A stretch of 9,321 nucleotides of DNA from JBDIBB01 sp039812685 (GTDB lineage Bacteria; Acidobacteriota; Vicinamibacteria; Vicinamibacterales; JAFNAJ01), in NCBI GenBank assembly GCA_039812685.1, contig JBDIBB010000145.1:1-9321 (forward strand), written 5' to 3'. The translations under genes and the position numbers were made by a program. The notes under the pieces were generated by a model that worked only from the letters and a program-made list of their open reading frames with translations, was not told the origin of the DNA and made no database searches. This document shows positions 1-6,348 of this stretch, in pieces; the stretch's first letter is position 1; every line of letters begins with the position of its first letter.

Positions 1-115
1 GCGGAGGCCATGGCTCGAGACGGGCGTCGGCGACCTGGGCGCTCTGGACATGTGCATGACCCGCGCTCGCCGCGGCAATTGAGGGCGGTCGTGCTCGGGT
101 GGCAGACTGGTCAGG

Positions 116-403
116 ATCTCGGCCTGGTCGGACGTCGTCGCACCCGACGGCGCCGTTCACGACCCGGCCCGCATCGCGTACCTGAAGGCCCACCTCGCCG
201 CCGTCCTGGACGCCGTGGACGCTGGCGCCGACGTGCGCGGCTATTGCGCGTGGTCGCTGCTAGACAACTTCGAGTGGGCCCACGGGTACGGCAAGCGGTT
301 CGGGCTGGTCCACGTCGACTACGACAGCCAGCGCCGCACGCCGAAGGACAGCGCCCGGGCCTGCGCCGAGGTTGTCGCCGCGCACGCCCTCGAAGCGGGC
401 TGA
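116..403 (+). pseudogene. C-terminal remnant of a GH1 family beta-glucosidase
   Basis: This is the last ~95 residues of a glycoside hydrolase family 1 enzyme, which hydrolyses beta-glucosides. Family hallmarks are WSLLDNFEW (251-277), KRFGLVHVDY just after it, and RTPKDSA (335-355), ending at TGA 401-403. In GH1 the Glu and second Trp of NFEW bind the sugar in the -1 subsite. The family is normally about 450 residues, and both catalytic Glu residues (NEP and ITENG motifs) lie upstream of what is left. The frame loses similarity near 116 and has a TGA at 80-82, so the rest is not simply outside the window. Bases 1-115 gave no protein I recognise in any frame. The gene converges with the TetR gene ending at 420. 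It must be inactive as a glucosidase; the breakpoint may be biological or an assembly join. Confidence 0.8.
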
Positions 404-419
404 ACGAAGGGGTCCGGGC

Positions 420-1031
420 CTACCCGCGAACCGGCAGCCCGAGCGACGCCAGCACGGCGTCTCGCACGCGTTCGAAGGGCTCATCGGGATTGAAGGCCAG
501 CCAGTCGAGGCCGGCGGTCAGGGCGGCGCCGGTGATCGCCGCGGCCTGCGCCGAGGCCAGCGCCTGGGAGCCGTCGGGACGCTCGGCCAGGAAGTCGTCG
601 ACCAGGCGGAGGTGGATGATCGCGCGCCACTGCTGGGTGCTCTCCCGCCACGACCGCTCGGTGCGGAACATCTCGGCCACCATGACCCGGGCGGCGTCCG
701 AGTGGTCCTGGACGGCGCGGAGCAGGACGGTGACCACCGCCGCCCGGCGGGCGTCCCCGGTGAGGCCTCGGGTCGACTCCTCGAGCATCTCGTCGAGGAG
801 GTGTGTGTGCTCGCTGAGCACGGCTTCCACGAGCCCGGCCTTGGAGCCGAAGTTGTAGTAGACGCTGCCCTTGGCGATGCCGGCCCGGTCGGCGATGTCG
901 TCGATCGACGTGGAGGTCACCCCCCTCGCGGCGAACAGCGCGGTGGCCGCGGCGACGATCAGGCCCCGGGTGCGCGTCCGGCGGGCCACCTGGCCGGCGG
1001 TCGCCGCCGGGGGGTCCGGGTGACCGGCCAT
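420..1031 (-). CDS. TetR/AcrR family transcriptional regulator, likely local repressor of the export operon
   Basis: A 203-residue TetR-type repressor of normal family length. The N-terminal helix-turn-helix spans about residues 20-71, with TSIDDIADRAGIAKGSVYYNF (40-60) and GSKAGLVEAV (62-71) matching the classic TetR DNA-binding core. The remaining ~130 residues are the ligand-binding and dimer part, which in this family is too variable to name the ligand. ATG at 1031 is well supported because a GGAGAAG Shine-Dalgarno lies just upstream. The gene starts 12 bases after the YhgE/Pip stop and is last in a three-gene minus-strand operon. By analogy with other TetR-controlled exporters (inference), it probably binds the palindrome at 4808-4833 and represses its own operon. 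It appears intact. Confidence 0.93.
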   Translation of the reverse strand: MAGHPDPPAATAGQVARRTRTRGLIVAAATALFAARGVTSTSIDDIADRAGIAKGSVYYNFGSKAGLVEAVLSEHTHLLDEMLEESTRGLTGDARRAAVVTVLLRAVQDHSDAARVMVAEMFRTERSWRESTQQWRAIIHLRLVDDFLAERPDGSQALASAQAAAITGAALTAGLDWLAFNPDEPFERVRDAVLASLGLPVRG

Positions 1032-1033
1032 GG

Positions 1034-1040
1034 CTTCTCC
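1034..1040 (-). promoter_or_regulatory. Ribosome binding site of the TetR gene
   Basis: Reading on the minus strand, GGAGAAG ends two bases before the ATG, with the GGAG core five bases away. It is the clearest Shine-Dalgarno in the operon. It sits in the 12-base gap after the YhgE/Pip stop, which supports co-transcription and fixes the TetR start. Confidence 0.7.
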
Positions 1041-1043
1041 GCT

Positions 1044-3986
1044 CTAGATGCTCAGTGCCGGGTGCAGCCGGGAAATCGACCACATCCGTTTGCGCGACGC
1101 GGCGATCGACGTGCCCGCGAGCGACACGACGAAGATACCGATCAAGACGGCGAGGGCGATCCAGAACCGGGCCTCGATGCCTCCGGTGATCGCCTCCCGT
1201 AGGCCGTTCACCACGTAGGTCATCGGCATGTACGGGTTGATCGCCTGCAGGAAGGACGGCGTGGTCTGAATGGGGTAGGTGCCGCCTGCCGAGGCCAGTT
1301 GCACCATCAGCAGCACAATGATCACCACCTTGCCCACGGCGGAGCCGAGGGTCACCTGGAAGAACTGCTGCAGGGCGAAGAACGCCGCCGCGGTCACGAG
1401 GGTGAACAGCACGGTCGCGGCCACGTTCTTCGGATTGAGCCCGATCGCGAAGTGCATCACGCTGAGCATGATCAACACCTGGCCGACCGAGAGCAGCAGC
1501 GCGGAGTTGAGCGACCCCCAGGCCATCCGGAAGCCGTTGACCGAGGTCATCAGCGCGCGGGTCTGCAGCGGGCGCAGCAGCAGCCACGTGATCAGGGCGC
1601 CCACCCACAGGGCCAGCGAGATGAAGAACGGCGCGAAGCCCTCGCCCCAGGAGTCGGCCGCCCACGTGTGGGCGGAGTCGACCGTCACCGGGCTGGAGAC
1701 CGCGTCGGCGCGGGCGGTTCGTTCGGTTCCGTCGTCCTGCGGGATCTGCTGGGCACCGTCGGCGAGCTTGTCGCCGAGCGTGGCGGCGCCGTCCCGGGCC
1801 TCCGTGAGGCCGGACGCCAGGGCGGGGGTGTTGGCTGCGAGATCAGCCGTACCGTCCGCCACCTGCCGGGTTCCCGTGGCGAGCTGTCGGGCTCCGCTGT
1901 CGATCTGCTTCACCCCGGTGACTAGGGCGGGCACCTTGGCGTTCAGCGTCTGTGTGCCGGAGTGCAGGCCGGCTGCCCCGGCGTCCAGCGCGGCGACGCC
2001 GTCGGCCACCTGAGTGGCGCCGTCCGCGGCGGTGCCGGCGCCGGCGGTGAGCGAATCGAGGCCGGCGGCGAGACTGCTCGCGCCGGTGTGCAGTTGCTGG
2101 GCGCCCAGCACCAGGCCGGGGGAGTCGGGGGCGGTGCTGGTGAAGCCGGCCGCCAGTTGGGCGGCGCCGGCCTGCAGGGCCGGGATGCCGGTCGCGGTGT
2201 TGGACGCCCCGGCGCTCATCGTGGTGAGGGCGTCGGCGAGCTTGTCGGCGCCCGTGGTGAGCTGCTGGGCCTGCGCCGCGGTGGCCGGATCGGCGAGTTG
2301 CGCGGCGCCGGCCGTGAGCTGTTGGGCGCTGTCGGTGAGGGTCCGCTGCCCGGCGTCCAGGGCGGAGACGCCCTGGCCGATCCGGCTGTCCGGGCCGACC
2401 GCGGCGTTGATCGAGCTCCAGGCCGACTTCAGGGAGCCGGCCCCGGCGGCGAGCGTCGCCGCGCCGTGGTGGACGCCGTCGTCGCCGAGCAGGCCGTCTT
2501 TGACGCCGGCGGCGTACCCGGCCAGCCCGGTGGCGGTGCCCTCGGCATTCTGGACGCCGGTGCGCGCGCGGCTGAGGTAGGTCGCGGCCTTCGCGTAGTC
2601 GCCGTCGGCGAGGGCCTGCTGGGCGACTGCGAGGTACTCGGAGTCGATGTCGCCCAGCCCGGACGCGAGGTCGGAAGCCCCGCCGGCCAGGCCGGTGGTG
2701 GCCTTGCCGAGGTCGGAGCTGGAACTGGTCGCATCGGCGAGCTGCCCTGCGGCGTCCGCGAGCTGTTTCGTCGCGGTCACCAGGTTGTTCTGGGCGGTGC
2801 CGCTGCTGCCGTCGCCGCCGGTGGCGGCGTACACCTGCGAGCGCCAGCTCTCGGCGCCGCCGGCGACCTCGCCGGCCCCCGCGGCGAACGCCGTGGCCCC
2901 GGTGGCGTACTGCCCGGCGCCGGTGGCGAGCGCGCCGAGGGAGGACGTCATGGTCTTCACCCCTGCCGCGAGCGCCGGGGCTCCGGTGCTCGCGTCGGCG
3001 GCCTGGGCCAGCCCCTGCTGCAGGGCGGTGAGGTTGGCGGCGCCCGCGGCGAGCGACTGGGCGCCGCTGCCGGCCTTCTGGACGCCGGCGAGGTAGGTCG
3101 CCGTGCCGTCGGAAAGCTGGTCGGCGCCGACGCCGGCGGTCTTCGTGCCCTGCTGGAGCTGGGTCAGCCCGCCGGTCAGCGCCGGCATCGAGGTGTTCAG
3201 GGCGTCGAGCCCGGTCGCCAGCTGGGCGGCCCCGCTGTCGAGTTGGCCGACGCCGTCCGCGAGGGGTTGGGTGCCGGCCGCCGCCTCCGCGGCCCCGGCG
3301 GCCAGGCTGCTCGACCCGCCGGCGAGCTTGGCCGCGCCCTCGGCCAGTTGCTGGGCGCCGACGTTCAGCCGGTCTGCGCCGTTGCCCGCGTCGGTCAGGC
3401 CGTCGCGCAACGTGAACGCGCCGTCGGAGGCCGTGTTGAAGCCGTCGCGGGCGTCCCCCACCCCGACCAGCAGGGTGTCGACGGCCGTCTGGCTGACCTT
3501 CTCGCGGACCGCCGTCTGCACCTGCAACATGGCCGACTTGCCGAGGGTCGAGGCGAGGAAGGAGTTCGTGTCGTCGTAGGTGACGTTGATGGACGCCGCG
3601 CTCGGGTCGTCGCCGCCCAGGGAGTTGATTCGAGCCGAGAAGTCCGCGGGGATGGTGACGCTGAAGTAGTACGTGCCGGCGTTCACGCCGGCGGCCGCGG
3701 TGGCGGCGTCCACCTGGTGCCAGCCGATCTCGTCGCCATCGACCAACTCGTCGACCACGTCCTGCCCGTAGTGCTGAACGGTGCCGTCACCGTCGGCGTT
3801 GGGCACGTCCCGGTTGACGAGGGCGACCGGGAGTTCGTTCATGTGGGTGGTCGGATCCCAGAACGCCCAGACGTACATGGCGCCGTACAGCAGCGGGATG
3901 AGCAGCATGACGGCAACGGCCGCGCGGGTGATGGGTTGGCGCCGGAAACGCGCCAGTTCGGTTCCGTGGGAGGTCCAGGCAAACAT
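1044..3986 (-). CDS. YhgE/Pip family membrane protein with long Leu/Gly heptad repeats
   Basis: A 980-residue ABC-2-like membrane protein of the YhgE/Pip (phage infection protein) group. An N-terminal membrane helix (about 21-43) leads into the family motif around FWDPTTHMNELPVALVNRD (42-60) and an extracytoplasmic module including YYFSVTIPADFSARI (106-120). Residues about 185-747 are a long series of Leu-x-x-Gly type heptads rich in LAxGAxxL. Five C-terminal membrane helices follow near 786-806, 825-850, 855-877, 885-901 and 941-959, with the usual YhgE C-terminal stretch INPYMPMTYVVNGLREAI. The family is linked to export and, in Firmicutes, resembles the type VII component EsaA; the substrate here is unknown. 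It lies 39 bases after the ATPase gene and 12 before the TetR gene. No good ribosome binding site precedes ATG 3986, but the N-terminal motif supports that start. It looks intact. Confidence 0.92.
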   Translation of the reverse strand: MFAWTSHGTELARFRRQPITRAAVAVMLLIPLLYGAMYVWAFWDPTTHMNELPVALVNRDVPNADGDGTVQHYGQDVVDELVDGDEIGWHQVDAATAAAGVNAGTYYFSVTIPADFSARINSLGGDDPSAASINVTYDDTNSFLASTLGKSAMLQVQTAVREKVSQTAVDTLLVGVGDARDGFNTASDGAFTLRDGLTDAGNGADRLNVGAQQLAEGAAKLAGGSSSLAAGAAEAAAGTQPLADGVGQLDSGAAQLATGLDALNTSMPALTGGLTQLQQGTKTAGVGADQLSDGTATYLAGVQKAGSGAQSLAAGAANLTALQQGLAQAADASTGAPALAAGVKTMTSSLGALATGAGQYATGATAFAAGAGEVAGGAESWRSQVYAATGGDGSSGTAQNNLVTATKQLADAAGQLADATSSSSDLGKATTGLAGGASDLASGLGDIDSEYLAVAQQALADGDYAKAATYLSRARTGVQNAEGTATGLAGYAAGVKDGLLGDDGVHHGAATLAAGAGSLKSAWSSINAAVGPDSRIGQGVSALDAGQRTLTDSAQQLTAGAAQLADPATAAQAQQLTTGADKLADALTTMSAGASNTATGIPALQAGAAQLAAGFTSTAPDSPGLVLGAQQLHTGASSLAAGLDSLTAGAGTAADGATQVADGVAALDAGAAGLHSGTQTLNAKVPALVTGVKQIDSGARQLATGTRQVADGTADLAANTPALASGLTEARDGAATLGDKLADGAQQIPQDDGTERTARADAVSSPVTVDSAHTWAADSWGEGFAPFFISLALWVGALITWLLLRPLQTRALMTSVNGFRMAWGSLNSALLLSVGQVLIMLSVMHFAIGLNPKNVAATVLFTLVTAAAFFALQQFFQVTLGSAVGKVVIIVLLMVQLASAGGTYPIQTTPSFLQAINPYMPMTYVVNGLREAITGGIEARFWIALAVLIGIFVVSLAGTSIAASRKRMWSISRLHPALSI
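1746..3434 (-). repeat. Degenerate Leu-x-x-Gly heptad repeat tract inside the YhgE/Pip gene
   Basis: About 560 residues (185-747) repeat the pattern LxxGAxxLAxG with seven-residue and fourteen-residue periods, for example LAEGAAKLAGG, LADGVGQLDSG and LATGTRQVADG. This is the known 'X-X-X-Leu-X-X-Gly' repeat of YhgE/Pip proteins, thought to form a long helical extracytoplasmic stalk. The DNA is correspondingly repetitive and gives long meaningless open frames on the opposite strand. Confidence 0.85.
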
Positions 3987-4025
3987 CGCAGATGAGTCGT
4001 TTCGGTCGGTGGTTGGCAGGGGTGT

Positions 4026-4826
4026 TCAGGGGACGAGGCGGACGTGTTGGGGCAGGGTCTCCCAGCCGAGCTGGGCGATCTCCCGCGCCGTCGACGACGC
4101 GACCAGCACCGTGACGCCGTCCCGCGCCGAGAGCCGCCGCAGGCTCTCCCAGACCTCGACGCGACTGCCGGAGTCGCGGAGCTGGTCGAGGTCGTCGATC
4201 ACGAGCAGGCTCGGGTTGCCGAGCATCGCCAGGGAGATCCGGAGCATTAGGTTGGACGCCTCGTCCAGGCTGTGCACCACCTGTCGTGCGGTCGGCACGG
4301 GCCTGTCCCCGAAGACCCGGCCGCACACCAGCGCCACATGCGCGTCGTCGGGACGCCGGACGATCCGGTACCACGGCGCCAGCCAGGCCTCCCGCTCCCG
4401 GACGGCGGCGGCGACCGAGACCTCCTCGTCCAGATCGTCCAGGCCGGCGAACCCGACCGCCGACGAGCGATGCTGGACCGCCCGCGCCCGCCGGGGCAGC
4501 CGGTGGCCCAGCACGGTGAGCTCGGAGCCCGGCGACGGCCGTAGCCGCCCGGCCAGGGTGAGCAGCAACGCGGTCCGGCCCGAACCGGCGGGACCGGTCA
4601 CCAACAGCAACTCGCCGGTCCGCACGGTGAGGTCGATCGGCCCGTAGACCGGGCCGCGCTTGCCCGTCAGGTGCAGATTGCGCGCCACGACCGCAACCCC
4701 GGACGCCCCCTGGTCGCTCGACCCCGCGCTGGACTCGGCGGCGCCGGTCGGCGAATCATCCGGCAGCGGCGCTTCGTCGGTGTCGCGCGGACGGCGTCCC
4801 AGGATCTTTTTAGACTGACTGGTCAT
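4026..4826 (-). CDS. Divergent ABC-type ATP-binding protein partnered with YhgE/Pip
   Basis: A 266-residue protein with the ABC nucleotide-binding fold and a ~43-residue polar N-terminal extension. The domain runs from about residue 44 (VAVVARNLHL). The Walker A loop is GPAGSGRT (78-85), with Arg84 at the usual Lys position. Walker B is LLVIDDLD (207-214), with Asp212 where the catalytic Glu normally sits. The place of the LSGGQ signature is taken by LDEAS (187-191), Gly128 replaces the Q-loop Gln, and Ser245 replaces the H-loop His; these alignments were made by eye. It is the first gene of the operon, 39 bases ahead of YhgE/Pip, so it is the natural energy or gating partner of that protein. 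ATG 4826 is the only start that keeps the first strand, since a GTG at codon 48 would cut into it. No Shine-Dalgarno is visible, so the mRNA may be leaderless. Confidence 0.88.
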   Translation of the reverse strand: MTSQSKKILGRRPRDTDEAPLPDDSPTGAAESSAGSSDQGASGVAVVARNLHLTGKRGPVYGPIDLTVRTGELLLVTGPAGSGRTALLLTLAGRLRPSPGSELTVLGHRLPRRARAVQHRSSAVGFAGLDDLDEEVSVAAAVREREAWLAPWYRIVRRPDDAHVALVCGRVFGDRPVPTARQVVHSLDEASNLMLRISLAMLGNPSLLVIDDLDQLRDSGSRVEVWESLRRLSARDGVTVLVASSTAREIAQLGWETLPQHVRLVP

Positions 4827-4833
4827 TATAAAA
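4808..4833 (-). promoter_or_regulatory. Candidate TetR operator and promoter of the export operon
   Basis: A 26-bp imperfect palindrome lies in a sharply AT-rich island. It is centred on TGACTGGTCA (4816-4825; arms TGAC/GTCA around TG) and flanked by TTTTA and TAAAA; 10 of 12 arm positions pair. On the minus strand it contains TATAAT (4830-4825), a consensus -10 box, overlapping the ATPase ATG (4826-4824). Upstream TAATCT (4841-4836) or TAGTTT (4836-4831) are other possible -10 boxes; I see no convincing -35. Length, symmetry and position fit a TetR operator, and the operon ends with a TetR gene. That this particular TetR binds here is inference. Confidence 0.6.
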
Positions 4834-4918
4834 CTAGATTAGCACGATCGGGAGGAGAGGCGAGGTGGCCCCTCTTGCCGGTCGCGGATCATCGTTGACG
4901 GCCGTGGGCGCCCGTCGT

Positions 4919-5225
4919 TCACGCCGTGACCGCGACCGTTTCGTAGGCGACCCGGCCCGAGGGCGTCAGCCAGTCGTCGACGACGTGCTGCAGGCTGGCG
5001 GCCATGTCGATCGAGCGGTCGAAGAGCCACTGGGTCTGCAGACCGTCCATGAGGGCCGTGAGGCGAAGGGCGGCGTCCTCGGGGACGAGGTCGGGACGCA
5101 GGTGGCCGGAGCGGATGGCTCCGGCGATCTTGGCGAAGCTGGTCGTAGCGTTGACGGAAGTAGTCGTGGGCGGGGTGTTCCGGGGCGGACGCCTCGGTCG
5201 AGAGCCGGGCGAAGAGCTCGGGCAC
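4919..5225 (-). pseudogene. Truncated and frameshifted TetR family regulator remnant
   Basis: This is the C-terminal ligand-binding part of a TetR regulator, spread over two minus-strand frames. The first frame carries PELFARLSTEAS and EHPAHDYFRQRYDQ. The frame shifts by one base at 5138. The second frame then carries FAKIAGAIRSGHLRP, DAALRLTALMDGLQ and SIDMAASLQHVVDDWL, ending at TGA 4919-4921. These are familiar TetR C-terminal motifs. The helix-turn-helix half is missing, because upstream of about 5225 no frame reads as TetR. The join QxF suggests that about four residues (QLRxSF in relatives) collapsed; deletion between short AGCTTCGC repeats would give exactly this, but that is inference. 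It reads toward the ATPase gene 92 bases away and may be an older regulator of the area. Confidence 0.75.
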
Positions 5226-5243
5226 CCAACGACAACCCAACAT

Positions 5244-5270
5244 CCTGAATTGCCGCACTGCCTGAATTGC
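5244..5270. repeat. Pair of 10-bp direct repeats at the TetR remnant breakpoint
   Basis: CCTGAATTGC occurs at 5244-5253 and again at 5261-5270, a 17-bp period. The sequence is less GC-rich than the surrounding DNA and lies just beyond the point where TetR similarity ends. On the other strand a near-copy with one mismatch (GCAATTGAGG, 75-84) lies near the GH1 breakpoint. Its function is unknown; it could be a binding site, a footprint of rearrangement, or chance. Confidence 0.4.
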
Positions 5271-5374
5271 ATGCACCGGAGGCTGTCACCGCGAGAGACG
5301 TCGCATCACCCCCGGACGCCAGACTCATTGGCGAGCCGCCGACGCCTCCCCCGAAGAGCGTTCCCACGTCCCGC

Positions 5375-5404
5375 TACGATCGAGTAACTGGCCGTGGCGG
5401 TAGG
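5375..5404 (+). promoter_or_regulatory. Possible promoter and ribosome binding site of the six-helix membrane protein gene
   Basis: TACGAT (5375-5380) fits the actinobacterial TANNNT -10 pattern and would give a leader of roughly 25 bases. GGTAGG (5399-5404) lies eight bases before ATG 5413 and is a moderate ribosome binding site. No clear -35 is seen. Bases 5271-5374 show nothing else I can name. Confidence 0.35.
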
Positions 5405-5412
5405 TTCGTTCC

Positions 5413-6114
5413 ATGGCATCCGAACTCCCGGATCTTTCGTGGCAGCCCCTGTATCGGCTCGGCGGCATCGCGGCGGGGGTGTACGTCGTGATGGTGTTGG
5501 TGCCGGTCTCGTTGGTGTTCTCCGCGCCGGTGCCGCCGACCGAGGGACGCGCACTGCTGGAGTACATCGCCGCCAACCGGGTGGTGTACCTGGTCCAGCT
5601 GGTGTGCTTCGTCGGTTTGGCCGTTCCCGCACTGGTCGTGTTCGCCGCCGCCGCCGTCGCCCTGGCAGGGGTCCGCAAGGGGGTGGCCCTGATCGGCGGC
5701 CTGTTCGGGGCCGCTTCCGAGGTCGTCGCCCTCGCGGTCGGCAGCAGCCCCCAGTCCCTGCACGGCGGGCTGATCCTGCTGGCCGACGCCTACCAGGTGG
5801 CCGGCTCGGACGCCGAGCGCGCCGGTCTGGTCAGCGCGGCGAATGCCCTCATTGCCACCGCCAACGCGATGCCCTGGGCCGGCGTCCTGACGGCCGCGGC
5901 GATCCTGGCGTTGTCCCTGATCATGGCCCGATCGACGTTCGGGAGGGCGCTGGCGGTCGTCGGGGCCGTGATCGGAGTTCTCGGCATGGCGTCCGAGGCA
6001 CTCCGAGCAATGATCGGCCCCGCGTACCTGCTCTACGGCCTCCTCCTGCCCTTCTGGTTCGGCTGGATCGGCTGGCGGCTGCTGCGACTCCCCGCCAACC
6101 CACAGCAGTGCTGA
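5413..6114 (+). CDS. Six-helix integral membrane protein, DUF4386-like
   Basis: A 233-residue polytopic membrane protein with predicted helices near residues 17-37, 59-85, 89-109, 154-172, 176-195 and 203-222. The third and fourth are separated by a ~45-residue soluble loop (SSPQSLHGGLILLADAYQV onward). The layout, with RLGGIAAGVYVV at the start and a late YLLYGLLLPFWF helix, resembles DUF4386-type proteins of unknown function, but I cannot confirm the family from sequence alone. ATG 5413 follows GGTAGG at eight bases and precedes the first helix by a short polar stretch. It is alone on the plus strand and converges with the helicase gene. It shows normal high-GC codon use and no sign of damage, unlike its neighbours. 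Confidence 0.82.
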   Translation: MASELPDLSWQPLYRLGGIAAGVYVVMVLVPVSLVFSAPVPPTEGRALLEYIAANRVVYLVQLVCFVGLAVPALVVFAAAAVALAGVRKGVALIGGLFGAASEVVALAVGSSPQSLHGGLILLADAYQVAGSDAERAGLVSAANALIATANAMPWAGVLTAAAILALSLIMARSTFGRALAVVGAVIGVLGMASEALRAMIGPAYLLYGLLLPFWFGWIGWRLLRLPANPQQC

Positions 6115-6245
6115 TCGCGGGAAGCCGGGGACCGCGACGCTGCCACGAGCAGGATCACCACGACGCCCACGACGACCAGCGACAGGTTCAGCCAGGCCCC
6201 CGCAGGAATGCCATCCGTCGCCCCACCGGCTCGATAACTCTGCAA
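6033..6245 (-). other. Short minus-strand frame encoding one membrane helix, perhaps a gene remnant
   Basis: Between the convergent membrane-protein and helicase genes, a minus-strand frame is open from a stop at 6354-6356. It encodes GIPAGAWLNLSLVVVG followed by VVILLVAASR (about 6140-6210), a plausible membrane helix with G/C-rich third positions. The only usual start is TTG at 6245, with no ribosome binding site, and the frame runs on antisense into the neighbouring gene to a stop at 6033. I do not recognise the family. It could be the decayed tail of a membrane protein or chance in GC-rich DNA. Bases 6246-6348 otherwise show nothing. Confidence 0.22.
6115..6137 (+). terminator. Possible GC-rich terminator hairpin
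   Basis: Directly after the TGA at 6112-6114, TCGCGG (6115-6120) and CCGCGA (6132-6137) form a perfect six-pair stem with an 11-base loop. There is no T tract. Actinobacterial terminators often lack one, so this is possible but weak. Confidence 0.3.
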
Positions 6246-6348
6246 GTCGAGGGTGTTGCTGAACTGAAGGCCAAGCCGGGCAGCCGAGACGCTTCCTGCA
6301 CGGACGCTCCAGCGGCCACGCTGGCCATGGGTCGCCGTCCAGGCGAGG

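Noticed and set aside
410..426. GGGT/ACCC hairpin as a shared terminator between GH1 remnant and TetR
   Set aside because: It is only four pairs and overlaps the TetR stop region; expected by chance.
10..858. 282-codon plus-strand frame at the left end
   Set aside because: It is Arg/Pro-rich low-complexity sequence overlapping the GH1 remnant and lying antisense to a clear TetR gene.
1962..3995. 677-codon plus-strand open frame opposite the YhgE/Pip gene
   Set aside because: It is Gly/Arg-rich with no domain and is the mirror of repetitive GC-rich codons; the minus-strand reading has clear YhgE/Pip motifs and membrane helices.
4856..4875. AGAGG/CCTCT inverted repeat as a terminator of the TetR remnant
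   Set aside because: It has five pairs with a 10-base loop and no T tract; it is too weak to call in GC-rich DNA.
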